Source: Oscarella lobularis (Eukaryota; Porifera; Homoscleromorpha; Homosclerophorida; Oscarellidae). From it: a DNA stretch of 64,000 nt. Where the stretch lies: positions 992,001 to 1,056,000 of the forward strand of contig NC_089193.1 in assembly GCF_947507565.1 (NCBI RefSeq). Reading direction: 5' to 3'. The notes beneath the pieces are model-generated. The model saw nothing but the letters and a program-made list of their open reading frames with translations. It was not told the DNA's origin and did no database searches. The position numbers were made by a program, and so were the translations under genes. Of this stretch, positions 1 through 13,357 are shown piece after piece. Within the stretch, counting starts at the first letter, position 1, and every line of letters starts with the position of its first letter.

Positions 1-3000
1 GGAGTAGAGATGTTGAAAGCAAAACACTTGATTTTTTTTCCCAAGCCATCGAAACCTTCCAAAAATGTTCCGAATGTGTAGGAGACACAACAGGGCCGCC
101 TCTAGCTGCTGTTTCTTACAGCGAGTTTAAGCGATGCAGGGAAGCCTCGCGCACTATGTCGTTAAGTGATTGCTTGACGAATATCAAAATAGGCCAAAAA
201 TTTATCACGGCATTGCGGTGTTCGGCGCCAAAGGGGACGTTTTTGTTCAAGGATGGAAATTTACCTTCAGCAGGGGTGCCTGCAGAGAAAGATCTTGTTA
301 AGGCAGCATCATTTGTACAGTGCTTTTCTATGTATACGTTTCACAGAAGCCAGTCAAAGCAACTGTCGCTGCTGCTGCTGTGCTCGTTAACAGCAAGCAG
401 TAATAGAGAACTCGAAGAGTGTTACGATTTGTTGCGCAGTTCTTCAGAAGCTCTAGAGAGGTCAAAAGCGCTTTCGGCTAACCAAGATAGTCTTCTGCAA
501 CATCTTCACGATGACTTCACCAGCCTTCAGCAATTTCTGTTAACCCTTTCGCGGCAGTTTTGTGATCTGAAACGAAAGAGCGCTGGGATGACACAGACGT
601 TTGCCTCAGCAAAAGAAGATTTTGACTTCCTTTCGTTTGATCACAAAGAAACTCTGCTTAGAAGCGTTGTTCCGACACTTCATTTACTTGATGACAAAGA
701 CAGCGTTCTTGCACCGTCGTTGAAGCATTTCGTGATAATAATGAGATGTTCTAATGCCCACCCTGAGAGCATGCTGGTTCGATTTTGCATCTTCAATGAA
801 TCTGTTGCTGTTTGCGCTAAGTATAGATTTGAGTCTGCTGACGCCGCAGATGAAGGTTTTGATGGTTTTGAAATGATTCCAAGGAGCGGAACCATCAATC
901 CTTTGAGCAAAGTTGAAATTGCTGTTGCCTTTAGCGAAAAGGTTTCTTCATCTCGCCGGCGCGCTTTGGTCCGATCCTATTGTTTAATATTTGGGCCTAA
1001 TAGGAAAGACCTTGAAATGATGGAAAGACGTGTAGAATTCTCTGTTGAGGGCACACTGGAAAGTGTAAATGACTGTATTTCGGTCTCACCCAAAGTAATT
1101 GATTTTGGCGTTATCGACATTGGAGATAGGTCCTCTTATGTAGAACGCCAGATAACAATTACGAACACATCTTCGACTCTCATTAAATTTCGAATAATTC
1201 CCGGTACAAGTGAGGAATACTGTCCTTCAATCACTTGCCTAGTAAAACGGGGTGAAAACGCTATGGAGGCTCATAAATTTGAACATGACTTACCTTCTGC
1301 TTCATCTTTTGACCTCACCTTTGCTCTCGAACTTGGAATTCTTAAAAAACCAAAGCGATTTTCTCAGCAGTTTGTCATTAAGTTTTCTTCTGAAAAAGAA
1401 ATTTGCGTGTGTGCCCAGGGTCAGGTGGTTCATCCTGTTGTTGTTGGCTATGACGATGACACTGGAAGCAAGCTAGAAGATTCTGATATTCTTTATGTTT
1501 CTAAAACAGCCGATAAAGCTTTAACCTTTTACAATCGCTTCACTGTTCCATGTCATCTTTCTCTAAACTTGGACTCAGCGCAAGGACATTATTCAGATTT
1601 TAATTTGGAACCCGCTCCTACCCGTTTTTTTATTTTGCCCAGAACATCTCAAAGAGTGTTCCTTAGTTGTAAGAGAAGGGAAAGCTACTCGCCATCAGTT
1701 TTGAATGTGAAGGACGGCCGTCACGCTAAGCACTACATGCATGGAAACAGAGTGGCAGCGGATTACTTGCCAGCTGAAACAGATCCAGTGTATGACTGTG
1801 AAATAAAGTTCGTCAGTGGAAAAAGCGAAAATGTCCTTATACCCAGAGTCGCCCTCAGTTTGACCCTTGATGGTCGGCATTTTCCGGTGAAAGAAGAAGT
1901 TGAAGTTTACAGTGATACTCTTGAAGTAGGTGAACATCAAGTTGTGAAACTAAATCCAAATGAAAAAAAAATTGTTCAGCTGCATTGGACAGCCGGGTCA
2001 TTTTTAGAAAAGCCAGAAAAGCCCGACATTGTCATTTGCCGGCGAGTAAAATCTGGCCGAGATATCCTTGTGCCAATTCAAGTCAATTTTAAAAACCAAG
2101 TCACTAATGTGGGCCTGATGTTCATCAGTAATCCAAAATACACCTGCGCTGTAGTAGACGCGAAATGCAATATCGTTCAGACTCGGTTTCGAGTGAAGAT
2201 TGGATGTGAAGCGTTGGCTGACGTCGCTTTTACATCTGTTGGCGCCGAATCTTTTGAAATTTGCAAGGGTCAAGTGAAGCGTCGCAGAGTTTTCTCGTTT
2301 TCCGTGAAAGGCGAAGAAGAAATGCAGCTCCAGTGCAGTCTCAAGTCTGACGCTGAATGGTATGGACTTTCGATAAGAGTGGGTCTAAAAAACAAATTTG
2401 TTGGCTTTAACGGAAAAGCTTTTCTTGCTTGGCGCAAGTTGTATATGGTAGGAAAATCGTCTACTTCAGAGCTTCAGGAGATTAGGCCCCTCTCTTCCAA
2501 GCTTCAGCAGGCGCAAGAGATTATGCCACTCGCTTCCGATGTGCAGAACGTTCGACGGCATTTGGCTGAAGCAATTAGCGAAGACAGTTCTCGAGATGTT
2601 ATTCGACACCTTATAGATGCCTTTTGCCAGCTTCTTCATAAAACGGAAAGAAAGTTTCGTCTGGCTGCAACTTTACCTCAATTTCTCAAATTCTTAGAAA
2701 GCTTAGAACAAAATTCAATGGCAAAATCGATTATTCTGTCACTTTTAAAGTATTCGCAGAACTCCCAGGAAGCTGAATTCGGCGTTCTGCTTGCCATTAA
2801 AGAGAAGAGAGGCAGTGATTTTTCAATAGGGTGGTTGGCAGAGGCATTAATTTTTCCGAAGACACAAAATCTATCTCCCTCTCGTTGGATTCTAACATGC
2901 TCTATCCAACTGTTGGACTATGTGAAAAGCAGCGTTGTAGCAAACAAATCCGTAAGAGAAAGTTTACAGAATTTTGTTCAACTGTTGAAAAAGTTCGACG

Positions 3001-6000
3001 ACGTCAGCCACCGATTGCCGCAAGAGCCTACAAAGAGATCATCACTTCTTGCTTTGTCTGAGGTGGCTGTCAAAGAATCAATTGAAGAAAGCTGTATTGG
3101 CGCTCTGGCAGCTAAATTATATGGCTGTGTGTGTCAAAATGCAACGGATTTTTTGAAGTGGCTTTCCGAGTTTAGTAGCCTGCCGCTTTCAAGCAGAAAC
3201 CGAAGCTGCTCAGTTGGGCTGCTGAGGTGCTCGGTGAAACTGGCTTGCTCTCCTCTCAAGGCATGTGACATTGCTTTCTACATTGCAGAAGCCGTTGAGT
3301 TTGTTTCCTCGCGAAGCAACATCGCTATTGGTAACTCAGCTAGTTTGGTGCTTCAGCGAATAGGAGATGCTCTCAGTCAGAATCCTCTTACATTTCCTTC
3401 CATTGACACGCTTTTTAAGCTATTTTGCAACGTTATTCAATGTTTAACGGATTCGAATTACCTAAACAAAGTGGAACGCATTCTTATGCTAGTTCCCTTA
3501 GCGTTGAAATCCTCTGATGTAAAAGAAACATACGCTACTATAGGCAAAATTTTTGCTGCGTTAGTAAACAGCGCTTTTTCAGGCCATCAAGCAGTAGAAA
3601 CGGTGTCCGGATTTTTGCACCATTTGGAAAAGAGTGATGTAAGAAGTCAAATCGAAAGTTACTCAAATGTCCTTGTCTCTTGGTTCACCCTACGCAGCAA
3701 AAATATCTTAGCCGATGCTATTAGCAAAGTAACTGCTGAAGCTCTTTATCATTCTTGTTACTGCTTGGAATGGAAAAGTTTCTTTGTCGAATTTGACTCT
3801 AAAACTGCTTCTTCTGTTTCCGGGAAGTGCCGGGAATTATGCAGAGTGTTTCAGACAGACCAGCCACTTTTTAAAAGTATGGATTTGTTGAGAGAAATTG
3901 GTGAAATTCTTTTGAAAAACGAGTCTGAAAGCTTTGCGATATTGTGTAAAAGTCTTAAAGAACTTGCGCAAGACAGCATCGGTTTTCAGCCCTGTGTTGC
4001 AGCGTTTGAAGCGCTAGCAGCACTCGTTAGCAAGTCTAACTTCAACCAATTTCATGCTGCTGTAAGTGGGGTGGCAGCTAAAATGAGGCTTCTAAATCGT
4101 GCAATGTCGTTTGAAGACCCTTCTCAACCTCATTGCAGCATACGACAGACTATCGCTTTTGAATCGTTTCAGCTTGCCTCTGCGATCATTTACTGTCAGA
4201 GTTTAGGCGGAGAAGTTGACAAAACGTCGTTTTCGTCTATTAGAGGTCTTTTGAATAGAGCCGTGCTTTCTGACGAGCTATCCAAAGCCATGAAGGCGAC
4301 CTTGTTAGACCTTCCTGCGGCTCTCATGAATGTTGCTGTTTTGTTTCTTCCGGACGAAATAATTAGCATGTGTGAGCCTTACACGAGAAGAGCAATTCAG
4401 CTCCTAGAAAATCAACTTAACTTAGAGCAGCTTCTGACAAAGATTGTTATTAGCGTGGACAAAGCGAGAGATGAAAATGTTAAAAGATTCTTATTCGACG
4501 GCATTAAAATTTTTAAGCAAGTCGTGACAGAAACCAAAAATGTCTCCGAACTTTTAAGGTTCGCCGGTTCTTTATCAAAGAATTTCGACGCCGTAACGAT
4601 TAGAGAATCTTTTGACGAGATAGATTATTACGACTTTACGACCAGTGGATATTTGTCATTCATTGCCAATTCTTCAGTTTTTGACAATACCTCTTTTCTA
4701 GCAGATTCTAAGAATGCGGCTAAGCATTTGAATCAAGCTTCCAACAACGTTCTTTCTTTACTTCCACCAAGGTGGCCTGTCAAATTTGCTCCATTCATTT
4801 CTGAATTTGTTTCAATTTTGTTGCAAACTAGTGAAAGCGACAATCTTTGCCTTAAAGCTGTGGCTTTCATATTTGACCAAATAGCTTTATTTACTACTAA
4901 GCCAAGCTGCAAAACCCAGTCATTTGACGTGTCGTTTTCTATTACTAAAAGTCTTCTCTCTATTGGAAATCTAAGCATTCCTAATAAACAGTGGGATTTT
5001 GCCGAATCTGTTCTGTCAGTCTTTCGGGAGGCTTCATCACTTGACATTTCCTTAATAAGTGATCTGTGTTCTCGTACGTCTAATCAGACTGAAAAAGAGT
5101 TCCTACTGCAGCTTCAATCGAGCTATGAAACAATAAATGTCGGCGGTTCCGAACGAAGTTGGGAGCATTTTAACTGCTTCTTGCGAAAGTTTGCAAAGAT
5201 GTCTGGTGTGACGTTGCCAGTTTCCAATGTCCTTTCTTCTGTAGTAGAGGTTTGTTCAGCCGTTTTCATGGAAGAAGTCGATATTCAAAAGAAGAGCTTC
5301 GAGGTACTTGACGCTGTCATCAAGTGCGCAGCGGAAGTGGAATGTTCGTCTGAGGATCAGCTTCTTCTTTCCGACATTAGGAAATACTTTTTCCTTCTCT
5401 GTGAAAGTCATTGGCAACTTCGAACCTGTGAAGAAACGCAACAAGTCGTACAGCGACTTTTTGAAGAAGAGGAATTTGATATCGAAAGATCAATTGAGGC
5501 GGTTACGGACTTAGCTGACAGTTTGGGGTTGATTAAGAATGCAAAACGTCAAAAGGACTACAACGTTCTATTCTGCAAGTTATATCGCCTGAGTCAATCA
5601 TCGGAATGCGGTAGTGGCGAAGTAATCTCTCTGTGCCGCACTGTTGTGTCACTTGCCGTCAATGTCGAAACAACTTCGTTTATTGAACCTAGCGACGTAG
5701 CCCTTTTGCTGGAGTTCCTTCACCGTTGTTGGAAGTTGTCTAAGGATGAAAAAAGTTTTGATTCTAATTGGGAAAGTTACGTTATGTACAGCATAGGTGC
5801 AATATTGACATTGCTAAATTCTCCTATGAGCAGAAAAAAAGAAATACGAGAAGACGACTGTAGGTCTTCTGCAGCCATGCAAGCAGTTGTTACAACTCAG
5901 CGGTATCTAAAATGGAGCAGTTCAGAAGACGAGGAATTCTGTCTTAACTTACCCAAACCTACGTACAGGCGTTGTCTCTCTACTGAATCAGAAGTTTCAA

Positions 6001-9000
6001 GCAAAAGCACTTCTAAAAGTATTGAAGATTTGTCCGAATGCGAAAGTTCGGATGAAAGCGACAGCGACGATCAAGCGGAAAATAGTTTCCTCGTAAGGAT
6101 TTTATGTGTTCTTAGCTTACTTTCGCTGTATAATAATGTTTTCCTGTGTAGGTAAAACTGGAGAAGTTCAATAGCACTGAGTTGGCCAAAGTTGATAAGG
6201 CTGCGTCTACACTTTACCAGAAAATTCCTTCGTTGGCACAATGCCGAGCACGTTGTGCAGAGGATGAAATTGCCAACTTCTGGAAATGCATTGAGCAAGG
6301 CAGTGTTGTAAAACCGGTGATAGTTAAACTATCCTCTGTCTTCTACACGTCTTGCTATCTTCTTCATAAGAAAATCGGATCCGCGATGTCCGATGACGTA
6401 CTTGAACAGTTGTGCAAAGTTTCTGTAACATTGTGGAGGTGCTGCCAAGTGTTACGTCGCTATCTCTGCGAAAAAATTTACAATCCCGTGGTAAGTTGTT
6501 TTTGTATCAATTCATATCTAAAAAAACGTTCAACAACTTAGATAAGTGAAATAAAAGATCGTCTTTGTCAATCAGCCAAGGAAGACTTTTCTGTTCAACT
6601 TCCATTGGAGTATACTTGCCCAGCTGCAAATGATGCACTAACTCCAGCTGAAATTGAGCTTAGTCGTATTCTTCGAGCATTTGCCAAAATAAATAGCAGG
6701 GAAACAGCGGCCAGATTCCTGAGTTCTCTTGATATATCTTATAACGAGTCAGAAGAAGGGTCAGAGATTGAGGTAAACTTAAATAATTAAACATTATTTT
6801 ATTTTAATCGATATCTCTTTCTTTTCTTAGGAGCTAAGTCCTGATCTTCTTGAGTTGTTGCTGGCAGAGGCCAAAAAGGATTCATCATTGCCTTTAAAAG
6901 ATGCAACTGGAGAAAAGTCCACTTTTCATCCACAGCCGTCTAAACTTGTACTTGACGAGGATGACAGCAATTCGTTGGAAGACTCTTTTAGTGGTTTTTA
7001 TTTGAAATCGTTACCTAGAAAAACTAGCGTTTCCTCGACCAATAGCTCCGGCTTTCACAGATTGGGTCAACGTGTTCCGTCGTTGGCAAAGCGAAAGCCC
7101 GAGACATCTCAAGCTTCTTTAGAAGAAGAGCTGAAACGCGTTGCCAGCAAGTCTTTTCCAGGAATCGTTTGTGCTAACGCTTCGGCACTACCTTCTTCTC
7201 TTCTAAAAGAAAGCGCTCAATCTACAAATATACAAAGAAAAGCCAAAGTTCCTGCTTCAAATTTGTCGTCAGAGTACGTGCAAAAACTTCTGCGAGAAGC
7301 ATCTCTCAAAGATCAAATGGAAATGCAACAATCCAAGTCAAAAGGTTTATCGGAAGGAAACAGCGGCAGAGGAGTACTAGAAAAACTTTGTGAACTCAAA
7401 ACCATGCAAGTACGTAGTTCTTTGTCCTCTTCCACACATTCTATCTGCATACTGTTCCTTGCAGGAAGAGGTTCGCATGACGTACACGGGTCTCTCAGAC
7501 ATTTTAGCTGAGATAAAGAGTGCGTTTCTTTACCACCTGCGTAAAGCACAGTTGAATCTTGTGAAGGATGACGACAAACGCAGCATAAACACAGTACCAA
7601 AAGCGCGGTGCTTTACAATCTTATGTTTTTACTCGTGTTCTTTAGGAAATGGAGTTCATATTCTGTCTGGACAACAGTGGAAGTATGGGAGGCGAAAAAT
7701 GTCAAAACGCTTTGACCGCTTTAGTTCTGGCAATGGAAGCGCTAAACAAGTTGGAAAGCAGATTCGCAGTAATGAGATTTGGTGGCGAAAAAACTCAGGT
7801 ATATATACAAGGCTGTCGTTGGATGATGGATATCTCTAAATATCTTAGTGTTGGCTTAAACAATTTTCTGATCCTTTTGACGAGGAAAGAGGCGAGTTTA
7901 TTCTTGAAGCAATGGACAACAAAGAGAAAACCCGTCCTGCCGATGCTATCAACTGGGTGCTCAATAGCGCTGACGGATTCCGCCGTTGCTCTGACGGCTC
8001 AATGCTAAGAACTATCATCTTGCTCACAGATGGTAGGTTTTGGTTCAGCACACAGGAGCAATTGTTATAACCGTTGAATGTCTAGGCATTTCAGAACAAA
8101 TGGACCGTAATATGTACCGAGAAATTTTTAGGAATGCTAAAGTTGGCGGCATTCAGTTTATCATAGTCAACTTCAGAACAATTTCGTTAGCAGAAGATTT
8201 GTACCTCGATGCAGGGGCAGAAGCAAGGCAGCAGAGAAAAGTTGATAATGCTTGCGAACAAATTTCGAGTTTCTGCGTTCATGTAAATCCCGATGATTTG
8301 GCTGCTGTCGCACCCAAACTAGCCGAAATGATCATGAAAGTGATGACAGAACACTTGAATAGTCGAAGAAGTAGTTTGGAGGACACAAGGACCAAAAAGG
8401 TAGAATTTCATTTGCAAGGAATTCCCTCTTTTTTCACCTTTGAAAAAGCGGAAGTGAGAAATGTAACTTTTGCCTTCAGTCAGTAATATTTCTTCTGTTA
8501 GGCCTTTTTATCCAAAGCAGTAAAAGATCTCGAGCTAGAGAGAAGTGGAAAGCCATTAGTTCTTCTTCGAGAACTGCACTCATTTCGACGAATTCTTCCT
8601 GATACTTCGGATGTAAACGATATCAAAGACCACTTTGAAAACGAGGTACATTTTAGAAGGATTTTCCTGTTTGGAAAGAAGTCGCAGAATATGTTATCCG
8701 CATTTCTGTTTAGGAGTTTAAACAAGAACTTCAGACATTACTAGAAGGCAGCTTTTCTACGTTGCCAGCAAACTTTAGCCAGATGCCTAGGGTTTGGAGA
8801 GAAAAAACTGCAGCTATAAGCGCTACAATCGACGTAGGTGTTTTACTGTACTGCAGGTAGATTTTTCACGGTAGAATTTGGTTTCAGGAACTTACGAATA
8901 TTTTTCTTGAACTTCTCTACCCCAAAAACAAGTTTACCAAATGGCAACCTTCACTCTCTGGCTCCTCTTTGCACGTTCCATCGCTGCTGAAATTGATCCA

Positions 9001-10491
9001 AACAAACTACACATACAAACGCATCTTTCGCAAAAGAACGGGAGGAGGAATTTCTAAGTAAAAATATTTTTGTAACGTTTTCTCACACGTTTGCTGATCT
9101 CTTTGATTAGATATGACGTGTGCTTTCTTTTGGACGTTTCCAACTCAGTTCAAGGATCTTGCCTGCGTTCTGGTGCCCTTGCTATAATTGCAATGGCTAC
9201 CGCGCTGGACAACTGTGAAATTAAGTCATTCTCCATTCTTTCCTATTCTGGAAAAGTCACCCTTATCAAAAGCTTTTCAGAAAAATGGGGAGACGCTTGC
9301 GTCCTCCGTTTGCTTGCTGCCGCAAACAGCACCCTTCCTGAGAGTCTTGACGCTGACGGCATTCACATTGCGGTCAACTACTTCATCGCCAACGAAAGCT
9401 CAAATCCAAAGCAGCTGTTTGTGTTTACCGACGGATTTGGATCATCTGGTGACCGCCTTCAACACGAAATAAAAAGAGCCACTTTGGCTGGTGTGGACGT
9501 AGTAGGTGTTGGACTTGGGCTAGAACAGACTGCTGTCGACAAAGCCTACTATTCTTACGTTACAGCTGCAACTGTGGCACATCTACCAGAGGCATTGAGA
9601 GGACTTTGTTCTTCGCAGCCTTCCGCCACAGAAACCCCTGACTGGTACAAACAGGAGTCAACAGCTATGCAGCATATTTCGAGTAAAGTTAAGGAGGAGT
9701 GGAAAACGCACAAGAATCGCAAAATATATGAAGGTCTTGCCGATCATATAAGTGACAAACTGAGCGTTGCTCATCATGTCTACCTTGAGAGTATGACTGG
9801 TTTTAGTGCATCAATGAATCTAGATGTTTGTTACGTTATTGATGGCACAGGAAGCATGTCATCTTACATACGAGAAGCGAAAACGTGGATTGTTGAAATA
9901 ACTAAAGATCTTTGCAAAAGTCTAAAGGAATGCGGACGTCAAGGTGATGTAAAAGTCGCTTGTGTTATTTACCGCTCGAGCTGTTGCTCAACCTCTCCTC
10001 GAAATAGGGCAGATATATTTGATTTTGACTTTGCTGAAAATCTAAGTCAAAGAATTCAGTCGGTTACCTGTAGCGGTGGATGTGGCCCTGCCGCGGACGT
10101 AATGGGGGGGATTGAATGGGCTTTGAACCTTAGTGGATGGCGAAGCGATGCTGTTCAATACCTTATCGAAATGGGAGACGAGTGTCCACACGGTGCCTAC
10201 TGGAATAAGGTCTCAACTAAAGACGACGTATCGGCGGACAAGATTGAGAAAGACAAGCGCTTGATTCGATCAATTCGTGACAGAAAGATGAAATTTATTT
10301 TCTCGACTGTTGTTTCCGGAGTGCGAGAACGTCTTGGCAAAGGTTTCAAAGAGAACTACGATTCTGCGAAAGATGGCTTAGAGCTACAGGAACTTGACTT
10401 CTGTGGTTCCACCACTGGCGTTAAAATACAATCACCGGGAGCAGAATTCAAAAAGATCATACTCGAATCCATTTTGTCGGAAATTCTGTAG
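1..10491 (+). CDS. Giant protein with an ASH-like domain and three C-terminal vWA domains (5' partial)
   Basis: The reading frame is open to the left edge, so the Met codon at 156 need not be the start. Exons: <3-6092, 6152-6490, 6542-6772, 6831-7409, 7465-7593, 7646-7798, 7849-8032, 8095-8462, 8502-8645, 8714-8833, 8888-9057, 9111-10491. All splice phases fit, giving at least 3295 residues. Visible residues about 360-403 (VSPKVIDFGVIDIGDRSSYV) look like an ASH/MSP beta-sandwich. A long helical, solenoid-like stretch follows, then an acidic Ser/Asp patch near 2015-2030. Three vWA domains close the protein, each with a MIDAS motif: DNSGS (about 2465, with IILLTDGE downstream, midasin-like), DVSNS (about 2842, with FVFTDG) and DGTGS (about 3076). 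vWA domains bind partners through a metal ion. No signal peptide or membrane segment is visible. I do not recognise the whole protein; the role is unknown and an intracellular scaffold is a guess. Confidence 0.85.
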
Positions 10492-10648
10492 ACGTCACTC
10501 CTATTGAGCTATCATTTGTACGGTTTGCTGTGGAATGTGTGTTGTTTTGCGTCTGCTATGGTATTTTTGCTGCTGCACTGGGCTACAATTACTTAACTGT
10601 TCTTTTTTTCGTATTTTATGGTGCACTGATGTAATAGGTTTATATTTT

Positions 10649-10674
10649 TGTCTCGGTACCTGAGTACCGAGACA
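10649..10674. repeat. Perfect hairpin, 11-bp arms, 4-nt loop
   Basis: TGTCTCGGTAC is followed by CTGA and its exact reverse complement. It lies about 160 bp after the stop codon of the vWA gene. It could be a 3'-end structure or the remnant of a small element; no T-run follows. Confidence 0.6.
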
Positions 10675-10860
10675 TAGTTTTTGGTATGTAAAAATTTTGT
10701 TTGTTGCGTACCGGAAAAGTGGTCGGTGGTACGCTGTCGCGACTGCGTCCGTCAGGTGTCCGATACATTGTAGTTGTGCACCTGGGTATTTGTTAGGGTC
10801 CTTGTCTTTTAGTTTCGGAGAAATTCGAGTCCTTTCGTAAAATAGGATGTGACGTCACAG

Positions 10861-10968
10861 AGTTTGGAATGCTCGTTTGCATCTAATTACCAGGCTTCTT
10901 GATGTGGAGGGTGGATACGTTTCCGCCTTGCCAGAGAAGTTTGGAATGCTCGTTTGCATCTAATTACC
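10861..10968. repeat. 31-bp exact direct repeat
   Basis: The same 31 bases occur at 10861-10891 and 10938-10968, 77 bp apart; the sequence after each copy is also similar (CAGGCTTCTT and GGGCTCCTGG). This is probably a local duplication. Confidence 0.75.
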
Positions 10969-11950
10969 GGGCTCCTGGTCATGTTTTCGGTACACCCGTT
11001 GTAACAATGCGTTTACCTTTCGGTTTTTTCAAGGACGTGCCGATGTGCGTTTGCGGCGTTCGGTTTGTTGTTCCGGAGCTTGGGCAAAGTGATGAAAACT
11101 GACATAAGAAATATGAAGGGATATGTGCCCGTGTCTGTGGGGCTTGGTTAGGTACTGATCGCTCTTCATTATTTAATTCTATGCGCGAGGGGCCTGGGAG
11201 ATGGCGTTGTGTCCGTCGCTGCAGCAGTTGAAGCCACGCTAAGGAGCTCGGCATTGTGACTCGCTGAAATGAGCGATGTGAATGAGGTGCGTGCGGTGTT
11301 TTGTCTAGACGTGGTAGGGAGGCGTGAAGGTATCAATTTTCCATTTCTCGTGGAAGCGTGGTGAGTCGCCTAAATGCTCACCATGGTACCAGTCAAAATA
11401 AGCGAAACGCCTCTCTACCGTAGTCAAAATACCACGCGTCTCATTTGCCGCTCATTCAGAGTCAGCTAGTCACGCTTGCTGCACTGCTCATCATAGCCTC
11501 TGCTGCTGCAGAAATGAACGTGCCGGCATCGCCGCCCATGATAGAATTTTTGAGCTACCTGAAGTACCTAACCAAGCCCTCGACAGACACAAATATCTCT
11601 GCCATATACATTCTTTCGCCACTTCGCCCATGCCCTAGGAAGAACTCAATGCCGCAAACGATAAGGGCATAGATCGGCACAGAAAAGAACTGAAAGGTAT
11701 ACAGTAGTTCCCAACTTCTGTGACATTTTCGAAAAGATCGAGCGAGCCCTGCCCTAACGATCACCGAGGACACACATGCACGGCTTCCCCTAGCTAGCTG
11801 TCGCTCGCAACTGTTAGCCCGAGCGCAAAAGCTAGCTGACCAAACGCGAAAGAGCTAGGGCTATGCTAGCGACAGGTTGACAAACGGAGTTTAGTGGGGT
11901 CCCGGGACCCTGAAAGGAGTAGCTAAGGGGCAGGTGACCACTCCTGGACC

Positions 11951-12865
11951 CGAATTTTTCCAGCATTTCGGTTTTTATCACCGGCGACGTCGATTTGCCA
12001 ACAGTTCAAGCTAAACGCTAAGGAGAAGAGTAGTGTACAGCATTCTTGCTGAGCGAATGAGGAGTGTCTTTTGACTGCGGTAGGGAGGCGTGATAGACGG
12101 GTACCATGGCCGGGTGTTCTCAGTCTCACACGAGAAATGAGGCGGCGCGTGCCGTCTGCTTCGCAGACCAGACGGCGCGTGCCGTCTGCTTCGCAGACGG
12201 CGATTACGATTACACTAATTAACAGCGCCTCCCTGCCGCCCCTGCTGCCGCTCTTGGACCATTTTTAAAATTGTCTTGGACGATTTTTGAAATTGTCTTA
12301 GACAATTTTTAAAAATCTTCGACGATTTCTAAAATTGTCTTTGGCCATTTTAAAAATTGTCTTGGACGGTTTTTGAAATTGTCCTGAACCTTTTTCAAAT
12401 TTGTTTTGGACGATGTATCCGGCAGTAATTATTGCAAGCTACGGGCTGTCATAACGTGTAGTATGGGTCGGCGATAGCTCATGCCGACCCATGTGGGCAG
12501 AACCCTGTAGGCCAACCATTTGTTTCCGGAGGGCGGGGTTGTAAAAAGGTTGGCGGCAGTAGGGGGCGGCAGGGGAAGCGCTGTTAATTAGACTGGTATG
12601 GTGTTTAGGCGGCGGTAGTGGTCGTCCGATCTGGTGTAATCGTAATCGCCGTCTGCGAGGACAATGTCTACGAGAAGCAGACGGCACGCGCCGCCTCATT
12701 TCTCGTGTGAGACTGAGAACACGCCTCTCACCACCAAAAGACACTCCTCATTCACAGCTCAGAATGCTGTACACTACTCTTCTCCTTAGCGTTTACCCTG
12801 AACTGCTGCCGAAACGAACAAATCGACTTCGCCGGTGATAAAAACCGAAATGCTGGAAAAATTCG
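11951..12865. mobile_element. Foldback element: about 300-bp inverted repeat
   Basis: The left arm (about 11951-12250) and right arm (about 12554-12865) are imperfect reverse complements over roughly 300 bp. The outermost ends match almost perfectly (11951-11986 against 12829-12865). No transposase frame is present, so this is a non-autonomous foldback or MITE-like element. A duplicated GC-rich block (GGCGCGTGCCGTCTGCTTCG) lies in the left arm at about 12142-12199. The loop holds an AT-rich tandem array and a copy of a second repeat motif (about 12461-12513). Confidence 0.75.
12256..12420. repeat. AT-rich tandem array, about 20-bp unit
   Basis: Degenerate units of the form TTTTAAAATTGTCTTGGACGA repeat about eight times. 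A related array, largely in the opposite sense, lies at 12866-13110 just outside the right arm of the foldback element. Confidence 0.7.
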
Positions 12866-13110
12866 TCAAAAATGTTTTAAAATGGTCCAAGACAATTTTA
12901 AAAATCGTTTTCAGACATATTAAAAATATTCAAGGCAATTTTAAATATCGTCCATGACCTTTTCGAAAATCGTCAAGACAATTTTTAAAATTCTTCAAGG
13001 CAATTTTAAGCATCGTCCAAGGCAAGATTTTAAAATTGCCTAGGACCATTTTAAAATAGTCTTTGACGATTTTTAAAATTGCCACGGAATTTTTAAAATT
13101 GCCTATTTTA
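12866..13110. repeat. AT-rich tandem array flanking the foldback element
   Basis: Degenerate units of about 20 bp (TTTTAAAATCGTCCAAGACA-like) are shared with the array in the element's loop. Short frames across it are products of the repeat and not genes. Confidence 0.7.
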
Positions 13111-13357
13111 TCTATCCTTCCATACCTTCTTCCCAAACTAAAAATATTCTCGGCAGAACACTGTAAAACTCCTGCTCTAAAAACCCACTACATACGGTCT
13201 TGCGTTTGTAACAGTAAAATGAAATGCAAAGGCGTGATCAATCTGTATGATTGAGGAAGAGAAGAATACTTGATCATCGATGATAGTATTCATCATCATC
13301 ACCATCAAGTACCCTTCTCTTTTTTCCTTCACGTTGCACTCTGCTTTGTATTTACTG

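Larger units (their letters stand above)
10492..11950. other. Intergenic region with short repeats, no gene seen
   Basis: No reading frame here looks real. It contains an 11-bp perfect hairpin at 10649-10674, a 31-bp direct repeat (10861-10891 and 10938-10968), a 14-bp palindrome at 11897-11910 and AGCTAGC-rich sequence near 11790-11870. No clear poly(A) signal for the upstream vWA gene was found. Confidence 0.6.

Noticed and set aside
8033-8055. A 23-bp intron in the first vWA domain
   Set aside because: It would keep the frame, but an acceptor at 8094 gives a normal 62-bp intron and the expected LTDGEQMDRN sequence.
8483-8501. A 19-bp intron in the vWA gene
   Set aside because: A donor at 8463 gives a 39-bp phase-0 intron and an uninterrupted frame.
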